From assembly GCF_000003855.2 (NCBI RefSeq), contig NW_003101675.1, positions 1,165,584 to 1,229,583 on the forward strand: DNA of 64,000 nt. Direction: 5' to 3'. The DNA comes from Blastomyces gilchristii SLH14081 (Eukaryota > Ascomycota > Eurotiomycetes > Onygenales > Ajellomycetaceae). Below are positions 48,081 to 60,372 of the stretch, piece after piece. The notes below the pieces were generated by a model, which saw only the letters and a list, made by a program, of their open reading frames with translations, had not been told where the DNA came from and ran no database searches. Position 1 is the stretch's first letter. Every line of letters starts with the position of its first letter. The translations under genes were made by a program, and so were the position numbers.

Positions 48081-51000
48081 GAGTCACTCAGGTGTGACAG
48101 TATCATCTCACTGATGAAGAGACAGTGATAGAGAAATCTGAAGAGTTTCATTGAAAGAATCTTGAGAAAAAGATTGAGTTAATATACTGTGTAGCAGATG
48201 ATTGAGACTTGAAAACAGGTGAAGAAGTTATCACTCTCACTGCAAGATTAGCAGCAGTATCTGTCATTGAAGATGAATGTATATGATGTCTCTTTACAGA
48301 TTTTAAAAATGTCTTTTCAGAAAGGGAAGTAGTGAAGTTTTCTGATATCAAGGTATGATATAAGATTTATCTTGAAGATGATATAATGATGCTGTACAGA
48401 CCTCTTTATAACTTATCTGTAAAGAAGTTGAATATTCTGTATAAATATCTTAAAGAAGTGCAATCAAAGAACTGAATACATTTATTAAAGAGTTCAGCAG
48501 AGATATCTATACTCTTTATATCTAAGAAGAATGATAGACTATGTCTATATATAGACTACAGAGGTCTCAATAAGATGATAGTTAAGAATCACTATTTATT
48601 ACTGTTAATTGATGAGATGATTGATTGATTATCTGAAACAAAGATATTCTTAAAGATTGATATACAGAATGTCTATCATAGAATCAGAGTTAATGAAGAT
48701 AATGTTTGAAAAACAGCTTTTTGTACTAAGTATGACAATTTTAAATATCTTGTTTTATCTTTTGATCTTTGTAACACTTCAGCCATCTTTCAGACCTATA
48801 TAAATGAGACACTGCAGGGCCTTGTCAATGTCTTCTGCATAGTATACCTGGACAACATTTTAATCTTCTTGAAATCAGAGAAAGAATATGATATTCATGT
48901 TTGAGAAGTGTTGAGTTGCTTGAGACAGTATTAACTCTATGCAAATACTGAAAAATGCTCATTCTACATGCAGGAGATTGATTTCTTAGATTATATTATT
49001 AAGATAAATGACATTTCAATGAACAGAAGCTGAGTCTTCATCATTGAGAACTGGCCAGCACTGCGGATGTACTGTGAGGTGCAGATATTTCTAGGATTTG
49101 CAAATTTCTACAGATGATTTATCTATATATATTCACAGATTACTGTCTCTCTTACAGATCTATTGAAGAAAAGTGTGAAAAACAGAAAAATGAGATCATT
49201 TACTCTCACTCAAGGCACTGTGCAGGTATTTGTGGAATTGAAACAAGCTTTCACAGATGTCATGATACTGAATTATTTTAATTCTAACTTACTCAGTCAG
49301 TGTGAGACTGATATATCTGAGAATGAGATCTGTGAAATCTTTTCACAGTTGACACTGAAGGCCTTTCAATGTTGAAAGAATCAGGAAATAATCATCTCTG
49401 AGAAAACAGGTAATGAATTATCTATGAGAGAAGACTTTTTCACAGAGTCTATAAGACATCATAAATGAAGATCAGTGATCTTCTTCTTCAAGAAGTTATC
49501 ACTTATGCAGAGAAGGTATGATACTTATGATCAGAAGATGTTAGTAATTATTGAATTCTTTAAGATCTAGTGATATTATCTTCAGAGTAGTAAGTACTCA
49601 GTGTAAGTTCTTACTGATTATATAAATCTGTGTTACTTCTTGACAACAAAGAGCTTGACAGAATGTCAAGCCAGGTGAGTGAAGCTGCTTTCAGAGTATG
49701 ATTTCTATATCTGATACTGTTCAGATCAGCTTAATCTCATTAATACATTATCTAGACAGCCTGATTATAATATTATTAATGCAGAGAAGAATTCTATAAA
49801 AGAATCTCTGTCATCACTGCAGAAGAAGCTGGCTGTAGGGGATTGAGGTTCTCTAAAGCTCAGAAACAGTGCTGAAGAGGCAGCTATGTGACTCAGTATA
49901 GAAGGTGAAAGAGAACTCAGATCTCTGTGAGAGACTGACACTGAAGATCATGAGCTTCTCATATCATGTCTTGCAATCATTGAATTGACAAAGAATGAAA
50001 CAGTCTACAATCTTTCAATCTGACTACTTTTAAAATTCATTGATAAGTTACAGAAGGGGGATGTCTTTACTGCAGCTTGAATTCAGAAGTTGAAGAAGAA
50101 AGAATCTAGTTTAAACTTGAAAGAGACAGACTCTGAGTGAGATGATACTGTTAAGAAATTAAGTTACTGATAACTAGAAGAATGTGAACTTCTACTGCTG
50201 AATAATTCAGTCTTCATCTCTTATAGCAGAGTGATATATCAGAAGTTATTGAGAATTTATCATGATAATTCCCATGCAGGGCACTTTGAGTTAGAGAAGA
50301 CTGAGAAGCTTCTAAAATGTAAATACACTTGAAACAAGCTTCAGACAGATGTCAAAGAGTATATTAATACTTATAATATCTATTAAAGAATAAAGGTTCT
50401 GCAGTATAAGTAATACAGTGAGTTGATATCACTGTCTGTTTTAAAGAGCTTATGACAGAATCTATTGATAGATTTCATAGTTGATCTGCTGAAGTTGACA
50501 AGAGTCAAAGAATATGACTCAATTTTAGTCATTGTTAACTGCTTCACAAAGATGACCAGATATATCTCTACTTATAAAAAGGTTAAAGCCTCTGAATTGA
50601 CTGACCTGTTTTTAAATATCATTATTTGTGATCATGATGCTCTGAAATCATTGATAACAGATCAAGAATCTCTCTTCATCAGCAAATACTGATTGACTTT
50701 TTATTATCATCTTATAATAAGATGTCTTCTCAGTACTGCATTTCATCTGCAGACTGATGACCAGACTGAATATCAGAATTAGACACTAGAACAGCATCTT
50801 TAAGCATTCTATTTATATTATCAGAATGATTAGCTTAAACATCTTCTGACTGCTGAATTTATATATAATAATGCAAAGAATATAATCTTAAAGATATCTT
50901 CTTTCTATACTTATTATGAATATAATTCTTCATTACTCAGTAACATCGCGGATGATGTTTTAAAGAGAGAGATAGACAGTCAGAATGTCAAACAGATACA

Positions 51001-51570
51001 GAGAACAGAGTATTTCTCAGTGTCAGAAGTAAAAGTGAGATTGAAACTTTTGAATAAAATTCATGAGAAGACAGTGAAAAGCATTCATCACACTCAGAAG
51101 TAATAGATAGAATACTATAATTGAAAACATCTTTCAATGAAGTTCTTAATAGAGAATCAAGTACTACTTTCAGCAAAGAATATCAAGATAATGAGACTGT
51201 GTAAGAAGCTCAGTGAGCAGTGACTAGAATCTTTTCTGATAATAAGAGTGATGAGTAAGCAGATATATGAGTTGAAATTACTTACAGAATTGAAATTAAT
51301 TCATTCTATTTTTTACATTTTCTATTTAAAGCTCTATAAGTAACACTCTGAGACAGAGCTGTCTCAGTTAGATGATATCAAGATTGAGAGTAATACTGAA
51401 TATCTTATGAAGAAAATATTGAATAAGTGAATATATTACAGCAAGCTTCAATATCTTGTTAAATGAGAAGATTATTCATTATCAGAGAATTCATGAAAAC
51501 TGCTTGAGTATTTGAAAAATGCTGAGAAAGAGATTACAATCTATGAGACAGCTAGTAGAGATTACCTCAT
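48081..51570 (+). pseudogene. GypC pol relic: reverse transcriptase, RNase H, integrase, chromodomain
   Basis: The reverse transcriptase spans about 48370-48990 with YLDN at 48844-48855 (catalytic YxDD with D to N) in VYLDNILIF. RNase H follows at about 49200-49700. The integrase has LLIDFIVDLLKLTRVKEYDS at 50459 onward, FTKMTRYI, LITDQESLF (second D), and TAFHLQTDDQTEYQN with the catalytic E region at about 50740-50770. A chromodomain at about 51400-51530 reads KKILNK...QYLVKWEDYSLSEN with W as TGA (YLVKW at 51452-51466). About twenty or more in-frame stops. Confidence 0.85.
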
Positions 51571-52234
51571 TACATATCAGAGATGTTGAATAAGAAACAC
51601 TACTTGAGACTTCTCATTTTTCTTAAAGGGTTTTTTAGAGATAATCTTGTAATAGTGAGCTGATATCTTGTAGACTCTGTAGCACTCTTCTCCTATTTTC
51701 TCTCAAAGAGTTTTTAGAAGTTTAATGAGACTACACAAGTGTAAAATTCCTGAAGCAGTTAATAAGAAAAGAAAGAAATATTTAAAATTAATAAAAAGAT
51801 TAATATTATCAATCTGTGAGCTGCTGCTATTCTAATGAGGTCACAGCTCACTGAAAAAGTAAAAAGAGAGATCAGAATCTACTTATTAATAATCATATTC
51901 TTATCAAACTCATTCTTCACTGTTAAAGTCTCTGATACTGATATCTTTGTCTACTGAGAAGTTAGTGCTGTGATGCTGCAGAGAAGCATGCTATAGAAGA
52001 GTATAAGAGATGCTGAAAGTATTAATTTATCAACTTACAAAGTATCTTGATCATCTGCTTCAACTGAAGTGAGATTCTCTTCAATCAGTGATTAATCTCT
52101 GCAGTGCTTTTAACAGTGACACTGGCTGACCCCTTCTTGAGATCAGTCATTCTGAGGTGTTTTTTCATCTCAGTTTTTTCATCTCAGAGATTCATGCTTT
52201 CATCTTCTTTTACAGATGAGCAAGAGGAATCTCT

Positions 52235-53163
52235 TCAGTCTTGATGAAATCTGTCAACACTTGAAGCTCTAAGATTCTCACTCTGTACTGCTTGAGCATC
52301 TAGACTTCTTGTCAGAACTGATACAACATCTTCCTGTGAAGTAATACTTATAGAAAGACAGGAGTTATTGTTATGAATGCAATGAAAATAACAGGAGTGA
52401 GAGAAGAAGTAAGTGTATAAAATCTCCCTCTTCTTCAGCTGCTTGACACAGCACAGGTAAGTAGTGATACCAGCCAGAGACCATATCAGAGCCTTCTCAC
52501 AGAGAGAAGATGAAGAAACTGTGAGACTCTGCAGACTCAACTCAGCAGCATTCTGAGCAGGGCTCAGACATGCTGCAGGAGAGGAACTATGAATTGAGCT
52601 TCTTGAAGTCACTGTTCTCAGAATCAAGCTCTCTTCAGGTTCCTCTCTGAATGACCACACAGGGTCATACATCACTGTATTGACTGAGAGAGAGGGGCAG
52701 CATTGCAATGGCAGTGAAGAGAGCAGAGGACAGATCAGACACAGACAAATCAATCAGTAGAAGAGATGACATCTCACTGCAAGGCACAGTGACTATCACT
52801 GCAGCTGCAAAAGAAGTAGAAGAAGAAGAAGATATGATAATAAGAGTGATGCTCTCACAGCTCATTGACACTGTCATCTTCATCTTCAATCTGGCTTTCT
52901 TAGTGATTATGGAGGCCACCGCCACATCACAAAGACATTTACTCACTAGAAAATGTCAGAATAAGTTCTTGATTGTTCTTCAAGAATGATACTCTCATGT
53001 ACTCACTGTTATAATTGAGAGAAGAGAAGAAAAATGTTTCATAGAGAAGAAGAATCTTTTTGAGAAATTCTGTCACTACTGTTAGCTTTGTCTCTAAAAA
53101 CACATCACTTTTGCAGAGAATTTCATATATAGAATGAAATATATTGAGAGATCTGTAAGTCAC
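52235..53163 (-). pseudogene. Antisense spliced gene of GypC, unknown function
   Basis: This minus-strand gene sits between the chromodomain and the 3' LTR. A first exon at about 53163-53007 (MTYRSLNIFHSIYEILCKSD...) ends at a GTGAGT donor. A 61 bp intron at 52946-53006 has a CTGAC branch-like site and a TTCTAG acceptor. Splicing joins LNYN to MSKCLCDVAVASIITKKARL in frame and continues open to 52665, with a Ser-rich and hydrophobic C-terminal part. An overlapping open frame at 52753-52235 (172 codons, Ser/Cys-rich) could be a further exon in another frame. No domain was recognised. Placement and strand are the same as in GypB. Confidence 0.6.
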
Positions 53164-53390
53164 TTATTAACTATGTTTTTCACATTTCAAATCAATATAT
53201 AAGGAACTCACTTATCACATATTTGATTTGAATGAAGATGAGAAAAGAAAGATCTACACAGTCAGCAGAAAAACTCATCTATTTCTTTGTATTATACACA
53301 GTATATACACTGTCAATTGATTGATAACTGTTGCTATACAACAAAGATAATTCCTAATCTGATAATCTTAAGAGTATAGAGACTATACTC

Positions 53391-53406
53391 TTAAAGAAGA
53401 GAGTAT
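53391..53406 (+). promoter_or_regulatory. Polypurine tract of GypC
   Basis: TTAAAGAAGAGAGTAT lies directly before the 3' LTR; the core AAGAAGAGAG is a purine run suited to prime plus-strand synthesis. Confidence 0.6.
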
Positions 53407-53942
53407 TATCACACTCTCAGCTGTGTCAAGATCTTATTACAGTTTTACACAGCTTATCACTTTCATGCAGATGATTTCATTCTGTTTGAACTGGTTTTCA
53501 ACTGCTCTATGACATTATTCAGATATATCATAGAAAGATCTGATTGATGAATATAAGAACCTCACTTCTATATGAGATCAGCAGATTACATTTCCTTGAC
53601 AGTGAGACACTGCTGAGATATCACTTCAGCTATTCTTGCTTATAAAATGAGAGAAGATATTCACTCATTGTCTATATAGAATAGCTAGATGCTGGCTTCT
53701 TATAAAAGAAGTCAGCAATTCATTTCTTTTACTATGAAAGAAATATATACAAGAGTTACTGTGTATCTCATACAATCTTCTTAGTATACTAAGTATTATA
53801 TCTGTAATATTCTCATAATAACTCTGTAGCCTATGAGCTCACTATTTAAGTAAGATAGTCAAGCTCACTTATACAGCTTTTCAAACAACTACTTCTATGT
53901 GACACTGCTGACTAGCTACTACTTCGGTTCCGTCACATTATA
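53407..53942 (+). repeat. GypC 3' LTR (C1)
   Basis: 536 bp, starting TATCACACTC (TGTCACGCTC in the 5' LTR) and ending TCACATTATA. It is collinear with the 5' LTR; the end retains GGTTCCGTCACA. Confidence 0.9.
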
Positions 53943-54290
53943 AAACTCATGATTATAAAATATGAAATTATCAGATAGTTTAATATCTCTGATCACAGTA
54001 TATCAGAGAAGTGTAGTTTTCATAAGAAAGTGAAGAATAAACTTACACAAGAATGTATTTAGTTATTTCATGAGTATTATTAATAATTATTACTAAATTC
54101 TGATTATATAAGTAATCACTGAATGAATTAAATGAGACTGATTTTAATCTTCAGTCTCAGTCTTATTCTGATTTTGAAAGAATGATTATCTTTCACAGTT
54201 TATTCTGAGAAATTACTCTTATTTCACTGTTCTTGAATTAAATCTGATCATTTTTCACATCATTTCTCTCAGAAATGATTCATTTTCAGA
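53943..54290 (+). pseudogene. hAT transposase C-terminus (right part) and element end
   Basis: After the AAACT duplication the frame resumes with MIIKYEII (53950 onward), the expected end of the hAT dimerisation domain, then stops within about 100 bp. The remaining AT-rich sequence is probably the element's 3' end. No terminal inverted repeat could be matched to the left side. Confidence 0.5.
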
Positions 54291-54400
54291 TTTTTTTAAG
54301 GCTTGGTCCTGGTGAGACTCATATCAAGAAATGTATGAGATCAGATCAAATGAAATTAAATGTGAAATTCATGATCTCATTAGTTAGTCTAGAAGAGTTT
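54291..54400 (-). mobile_element. M2 fragment, one end
   Basis: In reverse complement it begins CTAGACTAACTAATGAGATC and continues ATGAATTTCACATTTAATTT, as at 36773 onward, through ACATTTCTTG and GAGTCTCACCAGGACCAAG. Only the first ~110 bp of the element are present. Confidence 0.6.
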
Positions 54401-54404
54401 CTAC

Positions 54405-54490
54405 TGCTTTCTCTTCTCAACTGACTTCTGACTGACATCTGTCAGAGATCATAGAAGAAAATAATGAACTTGAATGAGAGATTAAAGATT
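54405..54490 (+). mobile_element. GypA fragment (start of chromodomain)
   Basis: It is nearly identical to 6613-6695, including CTGACTTCTGACTGACA and the segment encoding IIEEDNELEWEI. The rest of the element is missing on both sides. Confidence 0.65.
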
Positions 54491-55125
54491 GTGACTTAGA
54501 GAGTAGAACTGTCTTCTTAATATTCTGAATTATAAAGTACATTCAAGATCTGAACAAGGTCTTAATTCTCTTCTTCTCTGTCAGCTTCTGCTAATTAATT
54601 AGAGAACAGAAGTGTTATCAAAAATCATTATCTCTTAATAAATAAAAAACTTATCAGTTTTGACTTCTTTATCTTCTACTTTAACACTCTCTTAATTTTC
54701 TTCTACTGCTGCTTATTTATAGTAATACTCTTCTTCTCTCTCTCTCTCTTTATCTTGAATTTAAATCATTCTCAGAACTTCTTCTGATTTCACTGCTGCT
54801 CTATAAGACTCTTCACTATCTTCTTCTTCAATCTCTCACAGACAGTGTCATTTGCATTATTTTTATACTTAGTTCAGTCTAAATCTATCAGAAGTGTTAC
54901 TTAAGATTATTATTATTCTACTTTCTTACAGAGTCTCTTCAAGATATTATAATATATCTTATAATCTGTCTTCTCTTACTTAAACATCTTCTTCTTCTCT
55001 CTCTTCAATCTGTAATAGTACTCATGTGCCTTGATAATCTGCAGGACTGCAGAATATTTGAAGAAGAATGATATAATTAATTTCAGTAAGTGTTAAAGAG
55101 AGATGAAGAAAGAAGAGACAGCCAG
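54491..55125. other. Unassigned pyrimidine-biased stretch
   Basis: No ORF or match to the other repeats was recognised. CT-rich runs such as CTTCTTCTCTCTCTCTCTC at about 54730 are prominent. Confidence 0.4.
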
Positions 55126-55127
55126 AA

Positions 55128-55268
55128 ATAATATAATAATAATAATGATGATGATGATAATGATAATGATAATGATAATAATGATAATAATAATGATGAT
55201 AGTAATGATGATAATGATAATGATAATAATAATAATGATGATAATGATGATAATGATGATAATGATAA
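55128..55268. repeat. GAT/AAT trinucleotide microsatellite
   Basis: About 140 bp of interspersed ATG/GAT/AAT triplets (AATGATGATGATGATAATGA and similar). Open frames over it encode only M/I or H/Y runs and are artefacts. Confidence 0.9.
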
Positions 55269-56370
55269 AAGAGAGAGTGCATTGATATATATTACTGACT
55301 TATCAAATATAAAGAGACAAAGAAAATATTAACAGCTTTCAGAGATGTACAGAAACAGCTATAGTATTGTATAGTAACATTATCTTCATTCAATATATAC
55401 ACTATTGATATTCTTTGTATGCAGTTATTATATAATCTATATCAGAGATATATACAGAAAACAGATCTTTATTACTAGAGAGAATAATTGCAGCAATTCT
55501 CTATTTTTATATTATAAAGATAAGTTATTCTCATTTCTTTCTTCTCTCTTTTCTCTTCTTCTTCAACTTATCACTAAGTTCAAGCTGGTATGAAAACTAT
55601 TAAAACACTCTTAGAAATTCTCAAATTAAAGAGTATAAACTAGTCACATTTTAAATATAGAAGAATTAAATTATATTCAATATTACTAATTATTCATCTC
55701 TTCTTAATAAAACTATAGTTATGTCTTTCTCTCTCTCTCTTAAATAAAACATGACCTGTGAAAAGTGAGTACTATATCAGATCATAATAATCAACACAGT
55801 CTCAGCATATAGAGCTGTATACACACAGTATATGCTGAACTGAGAGACTGCATGAGTTGTAAATTAGCAGCAGCATTTCAGAGAGAGCTGTGTAGTATAA
55901 GAAAGCTGCAACTCTCAGTTACATGTGTAGAGAGTGAATTATTGCAGTAAGTACATGTGTATTACATGAAAGTAATACTTTTTAATAACACTCAGTCTCT
56001 GATATTATGAAAATAGAGTCTCTCTGTAAGATTCATTTTTATCAGAAGTTAGAGAATCTTATATTCTTCAAGATCACTTTCACATGCCTTGTCTATGAAA
56101 TTGATGAGAAGAATCATCAATTTCAGTATTCTGTTCTTAATATTATTCAAGTGATAGCAGAGTTCATTCTGATCACACTTTTTAAGTATATGTTTTTTAA
56201 ATATTCACATTTATACAGATATATACTGATTATTTATTAGATAGTATTAAGATAATAACTCATTGCAGCTGTGTTATTCTTACTGTGAGAGATACACAGT
56301 TGATAATAAATATTATAAAGACTCTGAGAAGTGAGTATTTTAAAAGTACTGCAGCTCTGTGATCTTGATT
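55269..56370. other. AT-rich stretch without recognised gene
   Basis: The open frames at 55405-55593 and 56007-56240 have no recognisable domain. The latter (MKIESLCKIHFYQKLENLIF) could be a decayed retroelement piece, but no motif supports it. Confidence 0.4.
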
Positions 56371-56522
56371 TTTTTTATTTTTATTTTTTATTTTTTTTAT
56401 TTTTCTTTTCTTTTCTTTTCTTTTTTTCTTTCTCTTTTTTTTTCATTCTGATTTTTGCTTATTTTTGTTTTATTTTTTATTTTTTGTTTTTTTTTTATAT
56501 TTTATATTTTTTTTATCATTAA
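56371..56522. repeat. T-rich low-complexity tract
   Basis: About 150 bp consisting mostly of T with scattered A and C (TTTTCTTTTCTTTTCTTTTC). The F/L-rich open frame over it is a composition artefact. Confidence 0.9.
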
Positions 56523-56881
56523 AATTATATAAATTATAATCTATATTTAGAAAAGTAATGATATTTAGTAACACTCTCTATTGAATTTTCAACAAATGAG
56601 TACTATGTTATGATATTATGTAAGTGAGAAATGATTTCATAATCTTATTTAATACCATTCTTAATAATAGAATCAAAATGAAAATATGACTAAGAATTCA
56701 AATATATTCTTTATTCAGAACTAGATTTTTATTTGAAAAGTGAATCTGAAATCTTTAATATTTGAAATAACATAATTTGAAATCAATGTGATGAATACAA
56801 ATCATGATCAGAAGTAATGCTTTTAAACAATGTAATAACTGTAAAGTTTGATTCTGGTCTCAGACACGGTCACACAGTCAG
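56523..56881. mobile_element. M2-related fragment, right end
   Basis: The end reads TCTGGTCTCAGACACGGTCA followed by CACAGTCAGTCTA, equal to the right end of M2 (37240-37277). The upstream 300 bp shares only short pieces such as GATATTTAGTAACACT and CTTATTTAATA with M2, so the copy is degraded or rearranged. Confidence 0.55.
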
Positions 56882-57082
56882 TCTATGTGTAAAGATACTA
56901 TTATCTGTGTGTTTTCACAATCTGAAGTCTTTTCTATTATAATAGATATCTTCTATATTACAACACAGTTTTCATGTAATAATATTTGTATAGAAATTCG
57001 AAATGTAAGTCATATTAATGAGATTAACATTGAACTGTTTTTCTGCTTTATTTATTATAATAGTTCTAACAGTTTCATATCT

Positions 57083-57186
57083 AAACTGACTGCTGAAATC
57101 ATGAATTTCATATTTAATCTATTTAATCTAATTTTATACATTTCTTAGTGTGAATTCTGCTGAGACTATTATAAAAAAACATGTAA
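57083..57186. mobile_element. M2 fragment, left end, running into the gap
   Basis: It begins ACTGACTGCTGAAATCATGA and follows the left end of M2 to AAAAAAACATGTAA, where the assembly gap begins. It is a second M2 piece, 200 bp after the previous right end. Confidence 0.65.
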
Positions 57187-57286
57187 NNNNNNNNNNNNNN
57201 NNNNNNNNNNNNNNNNNNNNNNNNNNNNNNNNNNNNNNNNNNNNNNNNNNNNNNNNNNNNNNNNNNNNNNNNNNNNNNNNNNNNNN
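57187..57286. other. Assembly gap
   Basis: Exactly 100 unknown bases, the usual placeholder for a gap of unknown size. The M2 copy and the start of GypA A3 meet here. Confidence 1.
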
Positions 57287-57429
57287 AAAGGATTCCAGAA
57301 ACAACTCATTCCGTGTTTTCATTTCAAGATTCGTGCACAAAAACTCTCTCAATATTAATCATGACAGATCTAGATGTTCTTTTAATAAGATAATATATGA
57401 ATATATCTCTCTTACAAGATTCTGAAGTG

Positions 57430-60340
57430 AATCACAGTATCAAGTTAGAGAAAAAGAATAATAAGAATTCTAAATCATCATGAGGCTCTCTTTATAACAT
57501 ATTCTAAGATGAAGTTCTTCTTCTTCAAAAGACACTCAATGATCTATTAAATAAAGAATTCATATACATTAGTAACTCTTCTGCTGCAGCCTCTATTCTC
57601 TTTACAAAGAAATCAGGTGAAGAACTCTGATTCTGTGTAAACTACTGAGATCTGAATAGATTGACAAAGAAAGATTGATATTCTTTATCTCTTATCAATG
57701 AAACTCTAGCATGAATCAGGTGAGCTCAATGATTTATAAAACTAGATGTTATCACTGCATTTCATAAGATTTATATCACTGAAGAAGATGAATGACTTAC
57801 AGTATTTCAAACATGTTATGATCTCTTTGAATGAATAGTCACATTCTTTGAACTGACTAACATCTTCAGTACATTTCAGAAGTATATCAACTAAGCACTC
57901 TGAGATTTTCTTAATAAGTTTGCATCTGCTTATCTGAATGACATTCTCATCTTCATCAATGAATTTAGAAAAGAATATCAAGAACATGTGTGAAAGATAT
58001 TATAACAGCTATAAGAAGCAGAACTACTGATAGATATTGATAAGTGTGATTTTGAAGTTAAGAGTATCAAGTATCTGGGTTTTATTATAGAAGCTGACAA
58101 GGGAATTCAAATGAATTCTGAGAAAGTCTTTATCATTCTTGAATGAGAAGCTCTGTATACTGTGAAAGATGTATAAAGCTTCATTGAATTTACTAACTTC
58201 TATCAGCAATTTATATGAAACTTCTCAGATATCATGAGATCACTTACAGATCTTACTAAGAAAGACTCAGTATTTTAATAATCAGTGAACACTGAAGCTG
58301 CATTTACACAGATAAAGAAGATATTCATTAATATCTCTCTACTGATAACATTTGATTCTGATTATGAGACAGTTGTTAAAGCTGATTTCTCTGACTATAT
58401 AACAGAAGAAGTGATATTGTAATATGATAATAAAGATATTCTATGATTATATGTCTTCATATTTAAGAAACTGAGTCTCACTGAATGCAATTATAAGATC
58501 TATGATAAGAAACTTCTCACAATCATACACTATTTAGAAGAATGAGACTCTGAACTCTGAAGTGTCTCTGAATTTGAGATAGTCACAGATTATAAGAACC
58601 TCAAATACTTCACAACTACTCATAAACTTACTGAATGATAGATGTGATGATCTGAGTTTCTAAGCTGCTTTCATTTTACAATACACTACTGTTCTGGCAG
58701 TCAGAACTTGATGGCAGATGCCCTCTCATAACAAGAGCAAGATATGCCATTCAATGTAACAGATACTCACTGAATGAACTGAGAGCATCAGCTCTTGAAT
58801 CTGAAGATACTAGTTGATCAAGATAAAACAGCTCACAGCATCATACATACTTCTTCAATTAGAACTGATATTAATATCTTCACTTTCTCTACACTGAATG
58901 AACTGTGGCATACAGCAGCTCAGACTGATGAACTTCTTCAGACTCTCACTGAAGCAGTATATCAAGAAGCACTCTGATTCTTCTCAGAACTATGTATAAG
59001 AACTGATATCTCAGAATGTTCAATCAATAATAATAACACTCTATAATTCTGTAAACAACACTGAGTCCCTCACTCTGAATTCTTATATACTCAGATAATG
59101 TAAGAGATGCATGATTCATGTATAATCAGTTATTTAGGTTATGAACAACTGTATAGAATAATCTCTCAAGAGTTCTACTGATCTGAGATATCAAACAGCA
59201 TCAGATACTTCATTCAAAACTGCAATCACTGTTCTTCTGTTATCTCATGAAAGAATCATAGAAAAGATCTATTAAAATCACTTAATATCTCTGATAGAAT
59301 CTGATAAGATGTAATAATTGACTTTACTATCAATCTATCTGAGAGTAAGAGTTGTAGAAACATTCTGATCATCATAAATTAATTGAGTAAAGATGTAATA
59401 TTGAAACCATGCAACAAGATGAATACTGAACAAGTCACTGAAGCTTTTCTACAGAGCTCATTCTATCAGATGCATGAATTGCTGAGATCTATAGTATCAG
59501 ATCAGAGTCATTAATTCATAAGCATTCTCTGAATAAGAATCTGTCAAGTTCTCAAGATTATATATTATCTATCAACTGTCTATTACTCTGAGACTGATAA
59601 TACATCAGAATAGATAATTCAGACTGTAAAGAATTATCTTCATAAGTTCTGTAATCACTTATAAGATGATTGACATGATCTTCTTCTACATACAGAGATT
59701 GCTATTAACAGTTAAGATGCTGTTTCAATAGATGTAAGTCTATTCTTTCTTACACATGAATATTACATGAAAGTGTTGAATCTTCTAGAGATCACACAGT
59801 TTATACCAGATTCTTACAGCTCAATTCAGATCACTGATAATATAGTAATAAAGCTTCAAGATATCTGCAATTGAGCAGAGACCTTCATGACAACTGTAAA
59901 ATAAGATCAAGAGAATTAAATCAATGTTTATCAAGACTCTGCTGAATAATATAAGATAGAAGATCTGATATAATTGAATCTTAAGAATATACAAATCACA
60001 TATTCATCTTATACACTAGATTACCATCATGTCAGGTATAAAGTGATAGAAGTTCTAGATAGTCACAACTATCACCTTGATATATCATCAGAGATTTATA
60101 ATGTATTTCACACAAGCTTGCTTCACTGTGCTATCATCAATCTATTCTCTTCTCAGCTGACTTCTGACTGACAGTCACCAGATATCATAGAAGAAGATAA
60201 TGAGCTTGAGTGAGAGATTGAAGATATTCTCAATGAGAGATTCTACAGCTGTGACTGACAATATCTTGTGAAATGAATCAGCTATAATCAACTGATCTGA
60301 ACTCTGAGTTCCATGTTATCTGAAATAGTAGCTCTTAATC
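57430..60340 (+). pseudogene. GypA pol relic (copy A3): reverse transcriptase, RNase H, integrase, chromodomain
   Basis: The reverse transcriptase at about 57490-58150 reads LFTKKSGEE, CVNYWDLNRLTKKD, FIKLDVITAFHKI and YLNDILIF (57931-57954; catalytic D to N). RNase H at about 58320-58620 includes KADFSDY and ECNYKIYDKKLLTIIH. The integrase at about 59000-59900 contains LSKDVILKPCNKMNTEQVTE and a degenerate second catalytic box. The C-terminal module 59974-60171 (YKVIEVLDSHNYHLDISSEI, then YNVFHTSLL) is followed by the chromodomain at about 60200-60310: EWEIEDILNER, QYLVKW. Stops are mostly TGA. Confidence 0.85.
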
Positions 60341-60372
60341 AATAGAAACTGCTTCTGAAAAGAGAGAGTTAA

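Larger units (their letters stand above)
46122..53942 (+). mobile_element. GypC copy C1: complete Ty3/gypsy chromovirus
   Basis: A 7.8 kb element with 536 bp LTRs (46122-46657 and 53407-53942), flanked by AAACT at 46117-46121 and 53943-53947. Gag-pol is on the plus strand with a chromodomain at the integrase end. An extra spliced gene lies on the minus strand before the 3' LTR. It is inserted into a hAT transposase. The 5' LTR start still has CpGs (TCACGCTCCCGGCCGCG), while the 3' LTR shows the same site as TCACACTCTCAGCTGTG, all transitions. Confidence 0.92.

Noticed and set aside
52708..52989. Plus-strand frame with acidic run in GypC
   Set aside because: It overlaps the minus-strand spliced frame and has no splice support or motif of its own.
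55022..55285. His/Tyr-rich and Met/Ile-rich open frames
   Set aside because: Both are translations of the GAT/AAT microsatellite.
56331..56522. Phe/Leu-rich membrane-protein-like frame
   Set aside because: It is a translation of a T-rich low-complexity tract.
57134..57425. Open frames across the gap at 57187-57286
   Set aside because: They are artefacts of unknown bases.
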